DNA of 64,000 nt from Pseudomonadota bacterium (GTDB taxonomy: Bacteria > Myxococcota_A > Polyangia > Polyangiales > Polyangiaceae): the NCBI GenBank assembly GCA_023398955.1, contig JAEWRL010000058.1:1-64000 (forward strand), in the 5' to 3' direction. Both the position numbers and the translations under genes were made by a program. Numbering within the stretch: the first letter of the stretch is position 1; the number at the start of each line of letters is the position of its first letter. Positions 62,984 to 64,000 of this stretch are shown piece after piece. The notes under the pieces were generated by a model. That model worked only from the letters and a program-made list of their open reading frames with translations, had not been told where the DNA came from and ran no database searches.

Positions 62984-63341
62984 TTGTTGCCGTGCCAAAA
63001 CACCGCCAAGGGGCGGGAATCATGCAACCGCGGAGTGCCTTCAGCAAGCGATTAGCTGCCTTTTGCCCCAATTGCCGCCGGCCACACCGCCACAGCGTGG
63101 CAGAATGACACAATATCGAGCTACATTCTTCTTGCTTGAGTGGGTCCTGCTGGGTGGGTCCTGCCTGGGGGGCATCCCACTCTCTGCTTCGTTGCGACGG
63201 CCCCGTGCACCAACGCCACAGTGGACGCCCGGCAGAGGAGACCCTACGTACCGCCGACCTTGGGCAATGCTGGATGAAATCAGCGGGCCGTCGCCGCCCT
63301 CTCACGCGAGAGTGGCACAAGCTCACGCCGGAGCCGCTGGC
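62984..63341. other. Divergent intergenic, about 350 bp
   Basis: Lies between the signalling operon and the oxidase gene. It should hold both promoters. The oxidase frame stays open through part of it (in-frame ATGs at 63105 and 63267), so the oxidase N-terminus may extend into this stretch. I saw no RNA gene. Confidence 0.45.
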
Positions 63342-64000
63342 GTGGAGGGTTCAGCGTCGCCGGCGATACCCGATCTGCAACTGATCTCCCAATCGGCTCT
63401 GGAGCCAGCCGGGCGCGATGCCGAACGAATCGCCACGATGTTCTGGTGGATGGTGGGAGGAGGGGCGCTCGTCTGGCTCGCTGTCATGGGGATCACCTTC
63501 TATGCCGTCCGGGCTCGGGGTGAACGCCACAATCCCCGGCGGGCTCGTGCGTTCATCATCGGCGGCGGGGCGCTGGTGCCCACGCTGGTCCTCGCAGTCT
63601 TGTTGACCTGGGGTCTAGGACAGATGCCGGCGCTCCTGGACAAGGGCCCCGACGACGGCCTGCGCATCCATGTCTCGGCAGAGCAGTGGTGGTGGAGGGT
63701 GCGGTATGAGCTCGCTGACGGCACGGAATTCGAGCTCGCCAACGAGATCCGTCTGCCTATCGAGCGTCGCACACCGGTTTGGCTCCACAGCGCAGACGTC
63801 ATTCACTCGTTCTGGGTACCCTCACTCGCTGGGAAGCTCGACATGATCCCTGGCCGCGTGAACCGCATGGCGCTCGAGCCCACGCGGGAAGGCGTCTTCC
63901 GCGGCGTGTGCGCCGAGTACTGCGGGAGCTCACACGCCAACATGATGTTCGACGCCGTGGTACAGACGCCGAACGACTTCGAAGCGTGGGCCAGAGCGCA
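63342..64000 (+). CDS. ctaC: Cytochrome c oxidase subunit II (partial, runs off the window)
   Basis: At least 219 residues. ISQSALEPAGRDAERIATMFWWMV gives the family-typical start, with two transmembrane helices (MFWWMVGGGALVWLAVMGITFYAV; FIIGGGALVPTLVLAVLLTW). The cupredoxin domain follows, with AEQWWWRVRYEL, ADVIHSFWVPSLAGKLDMIPG and the CuA site GVCAEYCGSSHANMMF (C-x3-C-x3-H-x2-M). It accepts electrons from cytochrome c. GTG at 63342 has GGAG at 8 bp, but ATG at 63105 or 63267 is in frame. Subunit I should follow beyond the window. Confidence 0.9.
   Translation, partial: MEGSASPAIPDLQLISQSALEPAGRDAERIATMFWWMVGGGALVWLAVMGITFYAVRARGERHNPRRARAFIIGGGALVPTLVLAVLLTWGLGQMPALLDKGPDDGLRIHVSAEQWWWRVRYELADGTEFELANEIRLPIERRTPVWLHSADVIHSFWVPSLAGKLDMIPGRVNRMALEPTREGVFRGVCAEYCGSSHANMMFDAVVQTPNDFEAWARA

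Noticed and set aside
62999..63030. A possible sigma-54 element before the REC-HK-REC gene (TGCAA followed by GTGCC)
   Set aside because: The two boxes are two bases too far apart for the -24/-12 register.

Overview
The window is GC-rich bacterial chromosome with dense coding on both strands. It has no tRNA, rRNA, insertion sequence, phage or CRISPR array that I could recognise. The protein set suggests a myxobacterium-like deltaproteobacterium (Myxococcota, perhaps Polyangiales). It includes lipoproteins with long Gly/Ser/Ala linkers, a cysteine-rich repeat lipoprotein, a CotH-type secreted protein, a membrane-anchored Ser/Thr pseudokinase, very large hybrid histidine kinases and an encapsulated-ferritin nanocompartment. 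The taxonomic call is inference from gene content only.

Layout. 0-23.8 kb is mostly housekeeping and scattered regulators: a NYN-LOTUS RNA-binding protein, phosphatidylserine synthase, a CPYC redox protein, a CotH lipoprotein, a pseudokinase, a SEC-C protein, a DUF4010 membrane protein, argC, a DUF294/CBS regulator coupled to a DnaQ-like exonuclease, PEP carboxylase, PilZ, a lipase-like hydrolase, a GAF-AraC regulator, a PurC-PurE fusion, a HEAT-like protein, a SelW-like protein and an MscS channel. 23.9-28.2 kb is one huge Cys-rich lipoprotein gene split by a single-base frameshift. 28.9-31.5 kb is a MEDS-domain protein plus a hybrid histidine kinase.

31.5-51.5 kb is a stress/maintenance island: YtxH-like membrane protein, CBS pair protein, FtsH, aldehyde dehydrogenase, encapsulated ferritin with its encapsulin shell, a DUF4398 lipoprotein, a baeRF protein, an OmpA porin-like protein, GlgX, two hemerythrin-like proteins, and an amylo-1,6-glucosidase with a glycosyltransferase. 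Eleven transcription units in it carry a sigma-54 type -24/-12 promoter (GG and GC in the right register, TGGCAC-N5-TTGCA-like), including three divergent pairs with 134-151 bp between the two elements. Three genes inside the island that look unrelated to stress (two surface lipoproteins and a CbiX chelatase) lack the motif. This reads as a clustered RpoN-controlled regulon and is the main finding.

51.7-63.0 kb is a six-gene, minus-strand operon with stop/start overlaps at three of its junctions: a REC-HK-REC kinase, a 2124-residue soluble kinase with twelve 92-residue double-HAMP repeats, CheR, CheB, a dCache-HAMP membrane sensor without a signalling domain, and a 79-residue protein. It has methylation enzymes but no CheA, CheW or methyl-accepting domain, so it is a non-chemotactic signalling module. 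The window ends inside a cytochrome c oxidase subunit II gene. Hairpins that could serve as bidirectional terminators lie between most convergent gene pairs.
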